Assembly (NCBI GenBank): GCA_020796225.1
Contig: CM036762.1
Location: 55,081,740 to 55,145,739 of the forward strand
Length of the DNA stretch: 64,000 nt
Source of the DNA: Arion vulgaris
Taxonomy: Eukaryota; Mollusca; Gastropoda; Stylommatophora; Arionidae
Direction: 5' to 3'
Part shown: positions 1 through 11,089 of the stretch, in pieces
Layout: the number at the start of each line of letters is the position of its first letter
How positions within the stretch are numbered: position 1 is the first letter of the stretch
The notes under the pieces: model-generated
The model's database searches: none
Seen by the model: only the letters and a program-made list of their open reading frames with translations
What the model was told of the DNA's origin: nothing
Position numbers and translations under genes: made by a program

Positions 1-112
1 ACCATCAGTAATGTATACCATCAGTAATGTATACCATCAGTAATGTATACCATCAGTAATGTATACTACCAGTAATGTATACCATCAGTAATGTATACTA
101 CCAGTAATGTAT
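1..112. repeat. 16 bp tandem repeat
   Basis: About seven copies of a unit near atcagtaatgtatacc, period 16 bp, with late variants reading tactaccag. The words resemble the catcaccatcagtaatga repeats at 7917-8050. The left edge is cut by the window. Confidence 0.85.
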
Positions 113-248
113 GTAGAAAATAATGTTAGTTTTGGTTTCTATAAGACGAGACAGGGAACGATCAAGACGACAGTGGCAACAGAACATTCGGGAAAACTTG
201 AAATTAAAGATGGAGAAAGAGGGAGAACTTATTGAGGTAGAGATTTTT

Positions 249-1945
249 TCAGGCGGACAGCGATGACAGTTTTTCAGGCGTACTGCGATGACAGTTTTTC
301 AGGCGTACTGCGATGAGAGTTTTCAGGCGGACTGCGATGAGAGTTTTTCAGGCGGACAGCGATGACATTTTTTTCAGGCGTACTGCGATGACAGTTTTTC
401 AGGCGTACTGCGATGAGAGTTTTCAGGCGGACTGCGATGAGAGTTTTTCAGGCGTACTGCGATGACAGTTTTTTCAGGCGTACTGCGATGAGAGTTTTTC
501 AGGCGGACTGCGATGAGAGTTTTTCAGGCGGACTGCGATGAGAGATTTTCAGACGGACTGCGATGACAGTTGGGTTTTTGCGGACTGCGATGAGAGTGGT
601 TTTTTTGCGGACTGCTATGAAAGTTGTTTTTAAGCGGACTGCGATGAGAGGTTTTTAGCGGACTGCGATGAGAGTTTTTTAGCGGACTGCGATAGAGTTG
701 GTTTTTAGCGGACTGCGATGAGAGGTTTTTAGCGGACTGCGATGAGAGTTGGTTTTTTCGGCGGAATGCGATGAGAGTATTTTTGCGGACTGCTATGAAA
801 GTTGTTTTTAAGCGGACTGCGATGAGAGTTGGTTTTTTTTAGCGGACTGCGATGAGAGGTTTTTTTAGCGGACTGCGATGAGAGTTGGTTTTTTTTAGCG
901 GACTGCGATGAGAGGTTTTTTTAGCGGACTGCGATGAGAGTTGGTTTTTTTTCGGCGGAATGCGATGAGAGTATTTTTTGGCGGACTGCGATGAGAGGTT
1001 TTTTTTAGGGGACTGTGATGAGAATGTTTTTTGGTGGACTGCGATGAGAGTGTTTTTTTAGTGGACTGCAATGAGAGTAACTTTGAGAATAAATGTCTTA
1101 GAAGAATACTGAACCTCAAATGGTCAGATTTCAGACCCAATACACAAATAAGACAAGAGACCAAGCAAGAAAATGTATCAAATTTTATAAGAAAGCGCCG
1201 CTGGAACTACATCGGCCACACACTTAGAATGGATGAGAGAAGACTCCCTTACCAATCCCTCATATGGACACCAGAGGGAAAAGAAAACGAGGAAGACCAA
1301 GAGAGACTCTGCGTAGAACCATCACCAGAGAAGGCTCAACGATGGGCCTAGTAAACATTAAAGACTTAAAACAAATAGCAACGAACCGCGAGACATGGAG
1401 AGCTATGACCTCTGCCCTATGCGCCGCCCACAGGCCCAAGAGGAAAGACTAACTAACTAACTATTGAGAGTGTTTTTTGGTGGACTGCGATGAGAGTGTT
1501 TTTTTAGTGGACTGCGATGAGAGTTTTTTTTAGTGGACTGCCATGAGAGAGTTTTTTGGTGGACTGCGATGAGAGTGTTTTTTTAGTGGACTGCGATGAG
1601 AGGTTTTTTTAGTTGACTGCGATGAGAGTGTTTTTTGGTGGACTGCGATGAGAGTGTTTTTTTAGTGGACTGCGATGAGAGTGTTTTTGGTGGACTGCGA
1701 TGAGAGTGTTTTTAGTGGACTGCGATGAGAGTGTTTTTGGTGGACTGCGATGAGAGGTTTTTTAGTGGACTGCGATGAGAGAGTTTTTTGGTGGACTGCG
1801 ATGAGAGTGTTTTTTTAGTGGACTGCGATGAGAGTGTTTTTTGGTGGACTGCGATGAGAGTGTTTTTTTAGTGGACTGCAATGAGAGTTTTTTTTTGGCG
1901 GACTGCGATGAGAGTGGTTTTTTTGTTGGCCTGCTATGAAAGCGG
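249..1945. repeat. 25-28 bp minisatellite, interrupted
   Basis: More than 50 imperfect copies of a unit with the core ggactgcgatgagag followed by a T-run of variable length. The core is well conserved and most length change sits in the T-run. Early copies read aggcgtactgcgatgacag, later ones agtggactgcgatgagag, so variants are grouped along the array. A LINE tail splits the array at 1079-1464. Confidence 0.92.
1079..1464 (+). mobile_element. 5'-truncated LINE tail with (CTAA)n end
   Basis: The C-terminal end of a non-LTR retrotransposon reverse transcriptase ORF, broken by one frameshift. One frame reads KRRWNYIGHTLRMDER and the next GKRKRGRPRETLRR then AMTSALCAAHRPKRKD before the stop. The RRWxxIGHxLRM and GKRKRGRPR motifs are typical of the C-terminal tail of this LINE group. 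It ends in four CTAA units (1449-1463), the kind of short tandem tail seen in CR1/RTE-like elements. The heptamer tgagagt lies on both sides (1072-1078, 1465-1471), but the host array contains it anyway, so a true target duplication cannot be proven. Confidence 0.85.
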
Positions 1946-2888
1946 CGTTCTACGGAGGATATGCTAAATGAGACTTTTCTATAGTTTTTTCCCGTATATT
2001 GTCAAAATTTGATATTTACTTATTATTTCTTGTCTTTCTTCACCCTCAATTTTTCAGTTTCATTTTAGTTTATTTTTGACATTTTAGTTTATTAAGAACA
2101 GTAATAAGTGAAACGAGAAATATATTATAATGTTTATTATATTTGTTCTCCGTTATTTTGTTAATGTTTTCCTAGCACTTTTGATGAAATAAAATCAAGG
2201 TTGAAGTAAATTGTTACATAAATGGTGAAACACTCCGAACACATTAAATGAAAAAATATAAAACGTCTGGAAATCTAAAATATTCGGGTCATAGTAGTCT
2301 AAGGAGAACAATTATGGTATGTGGGTGTGTTTGTCAGTCTGTGTAAACACAGAGTCGGTATGTAGGCATGGTTATCTTTGTAGACATATTAGTGTGTGGG
2401 TGTGGGTGTGTTTGTGTGTCTGCGAAGACAAATTATGCAAGTATTTGGGCCTGTTTTTATTATCCCAAGAACCATTAGTATAAGTATGCGGATGTGTTTA
2501 TCAGTGTTTGTAGAAACATTAGTGTTTGTGTGTGTGTGTGTGTGAGAGATATTGTTTTTCAGCTTTGGCAAACGTGTTCACTTTTTGGAGACGAACATGA
2601 AAAAAACCAAGGTGTTTACACACTCGACGTATTTATTACTTAATCAAGTTCTGCACATGTATTAACTTATTGGAGGAGTTTCTGAAAAAGAACCCAAGTT
2701 TTACATGCTCTATATATTTATTATATCAAGCGCCACAATATGTGGTGCTGTGTTGCATTTGATATTTTTGACCTCTATCAACTTTCACATTATGTGGTAC
2801 ATTGTCCACAAAGAATTAATGTAATTATCTTGATGTTTTTATCGGTCTGTGTATACACATTATTACATTGCACTTATACATGTTTGTT

Positions 2889-2924
<36 letters not shown>

Positions 2925-3032
2925 CAGGGAGAGAGAGAGGGAGACAGAGTCATAAAGGTCATAAAATACCATCTCCAAAATTTATTCATCGATTATCATT
3001 TTGTTATTGTTTATTTGTTATTGTTTACTGAA
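1946..3032. other. No gene seen; simple repeats
   Basis: AT-rich sequence without a supported gene. It holds degenerate TG-rich stretches around 2290-2550, with a (TG)n run near 2528-2545, and a (TA)n run passing into (GA)n at about 2891-2947. Short open frames here translate the simple repeats only. Confidence 0.6.
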
Positions 3033-3190
3033 CTGAAGTCACAGCACTCCGGGCAGATCCATAGGTGCTCAGTCTCCCCAACAGATGTCGAAGGGTATGC
3101 ATACTGATGGTTCCTGTAGCTCGCTGGTTAAACACACTTCACTCTCTGCCCCTCAAGCATCCAGTACTAATTGTACAACGTGTAATTCAA
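3033..3190 (+). repeat. R5 interspersed repeat
   Basis: One of three copies of an unclassified repeat (also 5476-5915 and 7232-7379). Shared words in order are cattgcactccgggcaga, ataggtgctcagtctcccc, gtatgcatactgatggttcc, gctcgctggttaaacacac and ctcaggcatcc. No ORF or terminal repeat was seen. The family may be a SINE fragment. Confidence 0.7.
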
Positions 3191-3212
3191 AACTCCTTAA
3201 ATTGCTGCACTG

Positions 3213-3460
3213 ATTCAATATCAGTTTTAGTGCCCTTATCCAACAGTAGGTAGACAAGAATCAGTTTTAGTGTCCTTATCCAACAGTAGGTAGACAAGAA
3301 TCAGTTTTAGTGTCCTTATCCAACAGTAGGTCGACAAGAATCAGTTTTAGTGTCTTTATCCAACAGTAGGTAGATAAGAATCAGTTTTAGTGTCTTTATC
3401 CAACAGTAGGTAGATAAGAATCAGTTTTAGTGTCTTTATCCAACAGTAGGTAGACAAGAA
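3213..3460. repeat. 40 bp tandem repeat
   Basis: Six copies of a 40 bp unit containing tcagttttagtgtcctt and atccaacagtaggtagac. Copies differ by only a few substitutions. It directly follows the R5 copy. Confidence 0.88.
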
Positions 3461-3590
3461 ACCGAAGGAGATCACCCTTATCCATCCTAAACTCCCCAAT
3501 AATCGATGTTTTCGATGAAAGCATATACCCTCTCTTGTTGACGCGAACACCCGCATGACCAAGACAATAGATCATGTTGTACCTTTCACC

Positions 3591-3850
3591 CGCCCGTGTG
3601 ATGCCGGGGCCCGCAAGGAAGCAAAGAATAGTACCACTGCGACCTACAAGGCATGTCGTAAGAGGCGACTGATGTAGGCCCTAGGATGCTACCCTAGTAA
3701 ATAAAAAGCAGTGCAGAAATCGGATGTTCCGGCCTACTTGTAAGCGCATAACTGGCACAACGTACAATCGCTCTTAGGCTCAGATCACATACAAATCACA
3801 CAGAGGGGTTGACAATTCGCCGATATGGAGCGCTCGAAGAAGAAGAAGAG
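3591..3850 (+). mobile_element. CGCCC-module retroposon, type 1
   Basis: A 260 bp short retroposon. It starts with cgcccgtgtg, has the conserved core aaggcatgtcgtaagaggcg, continues with a tail shared by the other type 1 copies (cataactggcacaac, atcacatacaaatcaca, atatggagcgctcgaag) and ends in (GAA)n. It is flanked by 12 bp target duplications, gtacctttcacc (3579-3590) and gtacccttcacc (3851-3862), 11 of 12 identical. Its 5' end matches the 5' end of LINE-E at 27021. No protein is encoded, so mobilisation in trans is likely. Confidence 0.85.
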
Positions 3851-3954
3851 GTACCCTTCACCAATAATGGACCTCGGACACAGAAGCAATCTGTACAAAA
3901 CTGACCTCAATCTGACATAGCAAAGTTTATGAAAGAAGGCACCAAATCGATTGA

Positions 3955-4345
3955 TTTATGCTATCATCGTGTGCTCCCATCTCTTTCTTGCACTGAAGCT
4001 CTCAGCGGCAGTGCACGAACTTCGTAGTACCGGAGAGGGACACTGATGTAATTTAGAAGGTGGTGTATGAATATTTTTATGAAATACATTTTAAATCTTT
4101 CTAATGAATTTTGCATGGGTAGCTGTTTTTCAACCTGCTCTTCTTGATTTTGAGTTTTATTTTACGTGCTGAACGGGAACACGGGATCTACTTCTCTGAT
4201 AGGACTAGGTACTCGATTTCACCTACATTGAGATTAGTGATCTCTTGAAAAATATTCCGAAGCTCATTCGTGGAACGAACTGAGTACCGAGGAAGCGAAC
4301 GAGGAAACGAGAGTCGAGCACATAACTACTACGCCACAGAGACAC
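3955..4345 (-). mobile_element. SINE-3 copy
   Basis: Reverse-strand copy of a SINE of about 430 bp. Its tRNA-like head lies at the right end (tgtggcgtagtag when read on the minus strand), then the body words gatctcaatgtaggtgaaat and ggactattagag-like sequence, then the 3' part with tgcacgaacttcgtag on the plus strand. The tail region at the left reads attgatt. Compare the fuller copies at 6161-6590 and 26304-26728. Confidence 0.8.
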
Positions 4346-4902
4346 CTCCCCCCTCCTTATATGTATATATATAATGGTTAAGAAGTGCATCATATGTCTA
4401 GCGATATTCACTTGTTTGCTTCTGTCTGTTCTGGAATGGCCGGCAATTTCGAAGATTTATCTCTGGTCAATATTTGTATTCATGAGTACGTGCAGACTGA
4501 TGATGTCAGGATGTAAGGTGAAAGAAATGGAGAGAGAATATTAAGGGGAAATAATCAATAAAAAAGCGGAAACGATGAACAAGTAGTGGAATATAATTAA
4601 GCCTCAGCAAAGGGAGGGAATCGAAGATTCGACCAATCCGAGACTTCTGTTGTTGTGTACGATCAAAGTTCGATAATGTCCACTTGATTTAAGTACGTTT
4701 TAATGTCTTTGTTTGTTTCTAGTACTCTGGCTTAGCTTTCTATTTTCTTTATTTTTCTCCAAAGCTCCTATTTATTTGCAATTTTCTATATATTGCGTTT
4801 TCCTATTTGTTTTCAGTTTAATCTAATTGATTTTATTATCCATATTTATTTTGAACGCACTTTCGATTGTTATTGTTTTTTGTTGATGTCTGAGGAAAAT
4901 CC
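4346..4902. other. No feature recognised
   Basis: AT-rich unique-looking sequence. Both strands were read and no supported coding region or repeat was found. Confidence 0.5.
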
Positions 4903-5255
4903 TGGACAGAACAATGGCGATATAAATGTAGTCTTTACAAAGCAAACAGGAGATAAAAATTCTGGACAGAACAATAGCGATATAAATGCAGTCTTTATAA
5001 AGCAAATAGAGATAAAATCTAGACAGAACAATAGCGATATAAATGCAGTCTTTACAAAACAAACAGGAGATAAAATTCTGCATAGAACAATAGCGATATA
5101 AATGTAATCTTTACAAAGGAAACAGGTGATAAAATCCTGCATAGAACAAAAGCGATATAAATGCAGTCTTTACAAAGGAAACAGGTGATAAAATTCTGCA
5201 TAGAACAATAGCGATATAAATGTAATCTTTACAAAAGAAACAGGTGATAAAATTC
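4903..5255. repeat. 60 bp tandem repeat
   Basis: Six copies of a unit containing acagaacaatagcgatataa and tctttacaaagcaaacagg, with period about 60 bp. The short open frames on both strands come from the period being a multiple of three. Confidence 0.88.
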
Positions 5256-5475
5256 AACGTGAGCTAGGAGAAACAGACAATGAAGAGATGGTTAAAATTA
5301 CATAGCAAGGTGTGCTGGTAAAAACTCTTCAAGAGAAATGATAAATTCTCTAACTTTTATCGTGTCCTGAATATTTAGTTCCGTTGCTCTTGTTCCCTGG
5401 GGAACATATGGTTACAATTGTTACTCTTCCTCGATATGCATTCAGGGTTATTGGTTAGTGTTTACTAAACTCATG

Positions 5476-5915
5476 ACGTCATTGCACTCCGGGAAAACTC
5501 ATAGGTGTTCAGTCTCCCCCAACAGTTATCGAAGAGTATGCACACTGATGAGAGCCGTTGTAGCGTAGTTGTTAGTGAACTCGTTTCGCAAGACTGGTGG
5601 TCTGGGTTCAGCTCCCGCAATGCGCGTGAAATTTTCCCGACCACGACGGCTCTCAGGTCGACCCAGCCTCAACTGGGTACCAGACAAGCTCTGGGAAAGT
5701 AAAGGCGGCCGGCGTGATGCTGACCACATCACCCATCGTGTGCTGACGGTCAATGAAAAATACAGTCCTAACACTGTATTGGCCTATATACCACGAGGTA
5801 TGAAAGAGTTCCTTTTATCCTTTATTATGCACACTGATGGTTCCCATGGCTCGCTGTTTAAACACACTCCTATCTCTCCCCCTCAGGCATCCCGTGGCTT
5901 GCTGATTAAATATTC
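5476..5915 (+). repeat. R5 copy split by a SINE
   Basis: The second R5 copy. Its left part (5476-5550) ends in tatgcacactgatg and its right part resumes at 5826 with the same 14 bases, then ggttcccatggctcgctg. Removing 5551-5825 and one direct repeat restores the layout seen in the uninterrupted copies at 3033 and 7232. Confidence 0.85.
5551..5825 (+). mobile_element. SINE-5 insertion with 14 bp TSD
   Basis: A 275 bp insertion inside R5. The head is tRNA-like: gtagcgtagttgttag has A-box character and gggttcagctccc resembles a B box. The rest has no ORF. The flanks are perfect 14 bp direct repeats, tatgcacactgatg at 5537-5550 and 5826-5839. This is the only SINE-5 copy I recognised in the window. 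Confidence 0.85.
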
Positions 5916-6145
5916 TCTCTGTCCCTCAGGCATCCCCCGGCTCAATGGTTAAACACACTCCTATCTCTTCCCTCAGGCATCCCTGGCTCGCTGGTTAAAT
6001 ATTCTCACTTCCCTCAGGCATCCGTGGCTCGCTGGTTAAATATTCTCTCTGCCCCTCAGGCATCCCGTGGCTCGCTGGTAACACACTGCTATATCTTCCC
6101 CTCAGGCATCCCCCGACTCAATGGTTAAACACACTGCCCCTCTGT
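5840..6145. repeat. Tandem repeat grown from R5
   Basis: About six to seven degenerate copies built from the R5 words tggctcgctggttaaa, cacactcctatctctcccc and ctcaggcatccc. Spacing alternates between roughly 40 and 50 bp. The unit equals the 3' part of R5, so the array probably arose by local duplication of that end. Confidence 0.8.
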
Positions 6146-6160
6146 ACACTGGTAATTTTG

Positions 6161-6590
6161 GGGTCTCAGTGGCGTAGAGATTAGGTAGATCTCGTGCCAA
6201 TGGTACCAGGTTCGCACCCTCGTGGAGTCATCGGGATATTTTTCCAGAGCTCTCTGATCTCAGTGTAGGTGAGATCGAGTTCCTAGTCCTATCAGAGATA
6301 TACGATAAAACATATATCTCGTGTTCAATTTAACCACGTAAAAGAACCATTGGCAGCTCAAAATCGAGAAGAGCTGGCTGGAAAGCCGCTGCCTGCGCAA
6401 AATTTATTAGAAAATATTAAATATAACATTCCTACATAAATATTTTCACCATTTTTAAAATTACATCCGGGACCCTCGTCGGTGCTACGGAGTTCGTGCA
6501 CTGAAGCTGAGATCTTCCTGTAAGAAAGGATCAGAGCACACATGGTTACTCACCAAAGTGCAATGATGATGGTTCTATCAATAAAGCAAT
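6161..6590 (+). mobile_element. SINE-3, nearly full copy
   Basis: A SINE of about 430 bp. The head has a pol III A-box-like tggcgtagagg and a B-box-like ggttcgcaccc, followed by ctgatctcagtgtaggtgag, a middle part with cagctcaaaatcgagaagag, and a 3' part with gtgctacggagttcgtgcac and caatgatgatggttctatca. The tail carries tcaat-type repeats. Confidence 0.85.
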
Positions 6591-6718
6591 CAAATGCTAG
6601 TAATAACATGTACTCGTTGCTGGGATATAAATATGCTTTGCAAATAATGTGTTAGTTTTATTCAAACTACGAACCAGGTTTTATGTAGTATTCCCTATAT
6701 ATCGCTGCTCAAACATAA

Positions 6719-6952
6719 GAGAACAGAGATTGTTCAGACTGTCCTAACAGTGACGAGTATTGCGTGGTATTCACATCCAGCTCTCGAAAGAACAACGGTA
6801 CGTGCATATATCCAGGAAAACCGCATAATTTCACGTGGCCTGTGGATGGTTCTAATGATTTATTCCTGTCTCATGAAGGACACCAGCATCACGCTAGGAG
6901 GACGTGTAGATTATGTCCGAGTCGGTATTTCCATTCGAGGGTATTATGGTAA
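6719..6952 (+). CDS. Candidate cysteine-rich exon
   Basis: An open frame of 77 codons before TAA that does not match any repeat in the window. Its composition looks protein-like. A CxxC pair lies near the start (DCSDCPNSDEYC), a further Cys follows in NGTCIYPGKP, there is a possible N-glycosylation site in HNFTWP, and a second CxxC lies near the end (RRTCRLCPSRYF). There is no in-frame ATG at its start and the upstream codon is a stop, so if real it is an internal exon. AG sites just upstream (near 6718 and 6726) and a GT within gg/taatct at the end could be splice sites, but the pyrimidine tract is poor. The family is not recognised. It could be a chance open frame or the relic of a mobile element. 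Confidence 0.3.
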   Translation, partial: ENRDCSDCPNSDEYCVVFTSSSRKNNGTCIYPGKPHNFTWPVDGSNDLFLSHEGHQHHARRTCRLCPSRYFHSRVLW

Positions 6953-7231
6953 TCTCTCTGATTGTAGAGAGACAGACACACACATGAATAACAACTCGAA
7001 TACTCCCATTTGAAATGTAAATAACAAACTTATCGCCAGAAACTCAATCAATAAAATTGATTACGTGTCAAATAAATTTGTCTGTAATACAATCTAGCTC
7101 GCGCCCACACTCCACACCCCGCACCAGGTCTACTCAAGACTTTGCTGACCAAACATTATGTTTTTATCTTGACAACAAAAAAAAACCACAATATTTCCGT
7201 CAATCAACAATGAATTGGTTATTGGTTACTA

Positions 7232-7379
7232 AACTGACGTCATTGCACTCTGGGCAGACCCATAGGTGCTCAGTCTCCCCCAACGGAGATCGAAGAGTAT
7301 GCATACTGATGGTTCCCGTGGCTCGCTGATTAAACACACCTCTCACTCTGCCTCTCAGGCATCCACTTCGACTTGTACA
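7232..7379 (+). repeat. R5 interspersed repeat
   Basis: Third R5 copy, starting ctgacgtcattgcactctgg and running through caggcatccacttcgac. It ends beside the target site of the LINE-D insertion at 7401. Confidence 0.75.
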
Positions 7380-7400
7380 ACAATGAATATCATCACCATC

Positions 7401-7916
7401 TTCTTTCTTATTCTTTTGTCCTTCTCTGCTTTTTTGCCATTATGCGTAGCAGGTTTAACTGATGATCGGTTTCCGAGATAGTGCACGCTCGGTCGCTTGA
7501 TATGGTGTGGCAAATTTTTGTAGTATATATTGTGTAGAGTTTTAAGATGACTGTAACTCCATCAATCCATCTTTTTCTTGGTTTTACCCTTCTTCTTAAT
7601 GATTGTCCATTTTCAGATTGTACGCTCTTGCAACTGGTGTATTCGGGATCATTCTCACCAAGTGGCCAAACCATTTGAGTCTCTGGTTTTCAATAAATCT
7701 AATAGCAGGTGTTGTTCTGACTGTTCTTCTAATTTCCTCATTTCTTATATGGTCTCTTCTTGTTTTATTTACTGCTTTCCTCAAGTATCTAATTTCACAT
7801 GTGGTAATTTTCCTTTCTTGTTCTTTTGTCAGTGCCTATGTTTGTCACTGGTAGCACAGTGGTGGTATGAAGATTGCATTCATAATCTGTCTTTTAGTGG
7901 AATTGCTGGATGTTTC
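7401..7916 (-). mobile_element. LINE-D tail with 21 bp TSD
   Basis: A reverse-strand, 5'-truncated LINE. On the minus strand it encodes KAVNKTRRDHIRNEEIRR, then RLKWFGHLVRM, then, after a frame change, RKRWIDGVTVILKL. These are the usual C-terminal motifs of this LINE group. Its A-rich 3' end abuts the left flank. Both sides carry the same 21 bases, acaatgaatat plus catcaccatc (7380-7400 and 7917-7937). The long perfect duplication indicates a fairly recent target-primed insertion, although the ORF is already broken. Confidence 0.9.
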
Positions 7917-8050
7917 ACAATGAATATCATCACCATCAGTAATGAATACCATCGCAATTAGAAATAAATACCATCGCAATTAGCAATGAATACCATCACC
8001 ATCAGCAATGAATACAATCGCAATCAGCAATGAATACCATCACCAACTAC
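7917..8050. repeat. Degenerate catcaccatc array
   Basis: About six imperfect copies of caatgaataccatcaccatc, some with cgcaatcag in place of the end. LINE-D landed in the first unit. Confidence 0.8.
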
Positions 8051-8106
8051 AGTCAACAATCAATAACCCAATCTAACACAATCTCCTAATAAATGATTGT
8101 ATAGGG

Positions 8107-8358
8107 TGAGCGTCTGTAGCTGAAGCTGTAGTGAGCTCAATCACAGACCCAAGCGTGCCTGGTTCAAACCCCACAGTGGGCACATTTGGAAGTAAATTCG
8201 TTTCCGTGGATTTTTTTTCTAAAGGTAAAAATAGACCTCACCGTTCAGAAAGCAATGACAAACTACTGAACGTATAAGTGGTACCTAGAAAATCAACGAC
8301 TCGTTTACTGTGGTTGATGGTTACGTCCTTTAGGATATGCCACGATTTTCATTTATTC
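8107..8358 (+). mobile_element. SINE-1 copy
   Basis: A tRNA-derived SINE of about 250 bp. The head gtctgtagctgaagctgtag fits a pol III A box and ggttcaaacccc a B box. The body carries ggaagtaaattcgtttccg, then a conserved core (caaactactgaacgtataag and gcctagaaaatcaacgac, with small changes here) and ends near ccacgattttcattt. Other copies are at 13366, 23634 and 53797. Confidence 0.87.
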
Positions 8359-9823
8359 AATAAGAAACTAAAAGTGTACACACACAAAAATCAATAACAA
8401 TTCAGCAACATTAAATATGGTAAGAAATTATTGATCTATTGTCAGAGGTTGGTCTCGGAGAATGGAGCCTCAGGGACATTTCCATTCTCTTCAGCTGGTC
8501 TGATCTTAGCTCTTGGTAGAGGACTACCACGGGGTGGGAAGAGGAGGGATTGTTGACCCTTGAATATTTGTTTTTAGTTCTCTTTCTTTCTGTCTTCCTT
8601 TTTTTCATTTGTGCGCGTGTTTTTAAAATTTTATTTTACTTTTTATTTGTAGCTCTTTGCTCGCTGTACTTGTTATTATAGTGCTCGACTTGTAGCTCTT
8701 TTTTTTTCAACACGAAATATTCATCATTATCTTTCGTTTCTACATCGAAGATTGACTTCAATGAATTTTCAGCAAATATCTCTTGCCCTGATGGTATACT
8801 CCCACAGACTACTGTCTGTCGAGCATTTGATGCTTTCCTCCCAATTATATCTTTTAGTATCAATGCCTGTGGATACCAACGTTACTATTTCTGTCTACAT
8901 CACACACGACAGAAACTGCACAGAGCAAGTTTATACTATAGTAAATACGGAGGTCAAAGCGATTGCGGATGAATAACAACGAGGTGGTGGTGATACGGTA
9001 AGCACTGATGGCGCATTGATTCAATGTGTCATAGTTCCCCAGATGGCAGCGGAGGAATGGACAGTTAGCCAGATAGTTAGTGTAGTATAATTAGATTATT
9101 TAATAGTTGAGACTATGTGTTGTACTCTATGTAGAAGTGCAACACATAACTACGAGACATGACGCTTTTGTGTAGTAAAATAGTGACGGTTTAGTAACAG
9201 TTGCTAAGAACAGTTAGTAAATAGAGAGACAACATAAACATTGGACAGGAGAGGACGTATTCTATGTTTGTGTCCGACCAACATCAACAAATAAATATAA
9301 ATGGAACTAAACGATAGTTGTTCATTATATTGTGACAGTTTTATATCGTTCACTATATTATAATCAGAAGGCCACCCGTGTAGGAAGCAATATGATGAGG
9401 AAAGGAAGTATATGGAAATGATAGATCAAATCACAAGAAGGACGGACTGAATACAAACAACATGGACCAACTGACTTCAAATATTGAGAAACTCTAGCAA
9501 ACCAAGAAGGACAACATGAAGGGCAAACTGATCACGAACTACGTGAAGGACTGACTAATTACAGTTGAAAGGATTAACCGACTCAAGAATCAACCATGAA
9601 ATAACCAAACTTGATAACTAGGTAATCGAACGTCGTCTGAACATCACAAAGTTCCTTTCTTCACCGGATTTCCCCTACCTCTGTAGGATGACCTCCTCAT
9701 ACAATCCTCCTTTCGTATGCTACAAAAAGGGACCCCCTTTAACAAATGTAAGCAGAGTGTATGGATGTCTACTGCGAGCTTGAGACGTAAAACTGTCACG
9801 ATGGACAGTGGTATCTTTGCTAT
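8359..9823. other. No gene supported
   Basis: Mostly AT-rich. A reverse-strand open frame of 75 codons (8636-8863) contains SIFDVETKDNDEYF, faintly like STFDTETQTIMM in the open frame at 31254-31541. This hints at two relics of one unrecognised element but is too short to call. The stretch 9280-9360 has gttgttcattatattgtgac and atcgttcactatattataat, a weak inverted or repeated motif. Nothing else was recognised. Confidence 0.4.
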
Positions 9824-10064
9824 CTTCTTCTACTTCGAACGCTCCATATCGACCACTTGTTAACCACTCTTTCTGATTTGTATGTGATCCGAGCCTAAGA
9901 ATGATTCTACATTGTGCCAGTTATGTACCTACAAGTAGGCCAGCAAATCTTATTTACTAGGTAGCTTCCTATGCCCTTACTTCAGTCGCCTCTTACGACA
10001 TGTCTTATAGGTCACATCGGTGCTATTCTTTGCTCCCCTTATGGGCCCCGGTAACACACGAGCG
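9824..10064 (-). mobile_element. CGCCC-module retroposon, type 1
   Basis: Reverse-strand copy. The 5' end (cgctcgtgtg on the minus strand) is at 10064 and the (GAA)n-like tail is at the left. The core tgtcgtaagaggcgac is intact. Target duplications are gtatctttgctat (9811-9823) and gtatccttgctat (10065-10077), 12 of 13 identical. Confidence 0.87.
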
Positions 10065-10184
10065 GTATCCTTGCTATAACTACACACTCACAATGGAGAT
10101 TAAAGTGCTAATCATGACTCGAGAGTGGTTGAGTACACAGGCATTCTTAAATGTGTGTATACTGAACGACTCAATGAATACACA

Positions 10185-10390
10185 CTTTTGGAAAATCCGA
10201 GAGGAATATAACAAGAAAGACCCTTTCATGGAACCTACAAGAAAAGTAAAAGAGAAGGAGGCATAGAAATACACGGATAAGAGATTTGGAGGCAGAGATT
10301 AACAATATACAGAAGAACGGGAAGGAGCTGCAGGTGATTGATGGCGTATGCCCCAAACCGGGGTTAAAAAGGCATTAGAAAGAGAAATAT
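10185..10390 (+). mobile_element. LINE-E 3' fragment
   Basis: Matches the end of LINE-E (30000-30238): both share gaatataacaagaa, agatttggaggcagagat, acaatat and the terminal tatgccccaa followed by an A-rich tail. The reading frame is destroyed. It is a 5'-truncated copy. Confidence 0.75.
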
Positions 10391-10662
10391 TTGCTTGTTC
10401 CGGTTTGTTGAAAATAGTTATGCCAATTTCATCGATACTTTATTAAAATGTTGCTCGTTTCTCAATGATTGTGTTTGCTTGAACATGGTAGGACATTTTA
10501 ATGACTACAATTAATGTAAATCTGTTTGTTTGCAGAAATTAATTTGTAGCTTAATGGCAGATTTCTATTTATAGAACGTTCATTAAAGATAGTTCAATCA
10601 CTTTTTCTTTTACTCCTCGATAAAATATATTTACAGATTGTGCAATCCATGACCATCTTTTA

Positions 10663-11085
10663 TTGATTGATTCATTGATAGGATCATCATCATTGCTGTT
10701 TAATGAATAACCATGAGTACTTCTATGTCTTTCTTATACAGGAACATCTCAGCAGCAGTGCACCAACTCAGTAGCACATGTGATGAGAACCCCAGGTGTA
10801 AGTTTGAGGGTGGTGAAAATGTGCCGGGATTTTATTTTAATTTTTAAATGAACTTTTGTCAAGGCAGAATGTTTTCTGTATACTGTTAGCGATTTTTAAC
10901 TGTCAACAATTTATTGTATGTGCTTAACTTGAATATACGGTTTATTCAGTAGGACTAGGAACTCAATCTCACCTGCATTGAGATCGGATCACTGAGAAAT
11001 GGCTCGCTTGTTCCCCGCAGGAAACGAACATAGCTCTTTTGGAGTGAGGAGCAAGCACGACCTCCAGACCACAGAGAACTCACAT
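10663..11085 (-). mobile_element. SINE-3 copy
   Basis: Reverse-strand SINE-3 with its tail attgattgattcattgata at the left, then tcatcatcattg, cagtgcaccaactcagtag, and at the right the body and tRNA-like head (ctgcattgagatcgga, then a degraded head). It is divergent in the middle. Confidence 0.8.
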
Positions 11086-11089
11086 TTAA

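Noticed and set aside
1072..1471. A 7 bp target duplication (tgagagt) around the LINE tail at 1079
   Set aside because: The host minisatellite contains the same heptamer in each unit, so it is not independent evidence.
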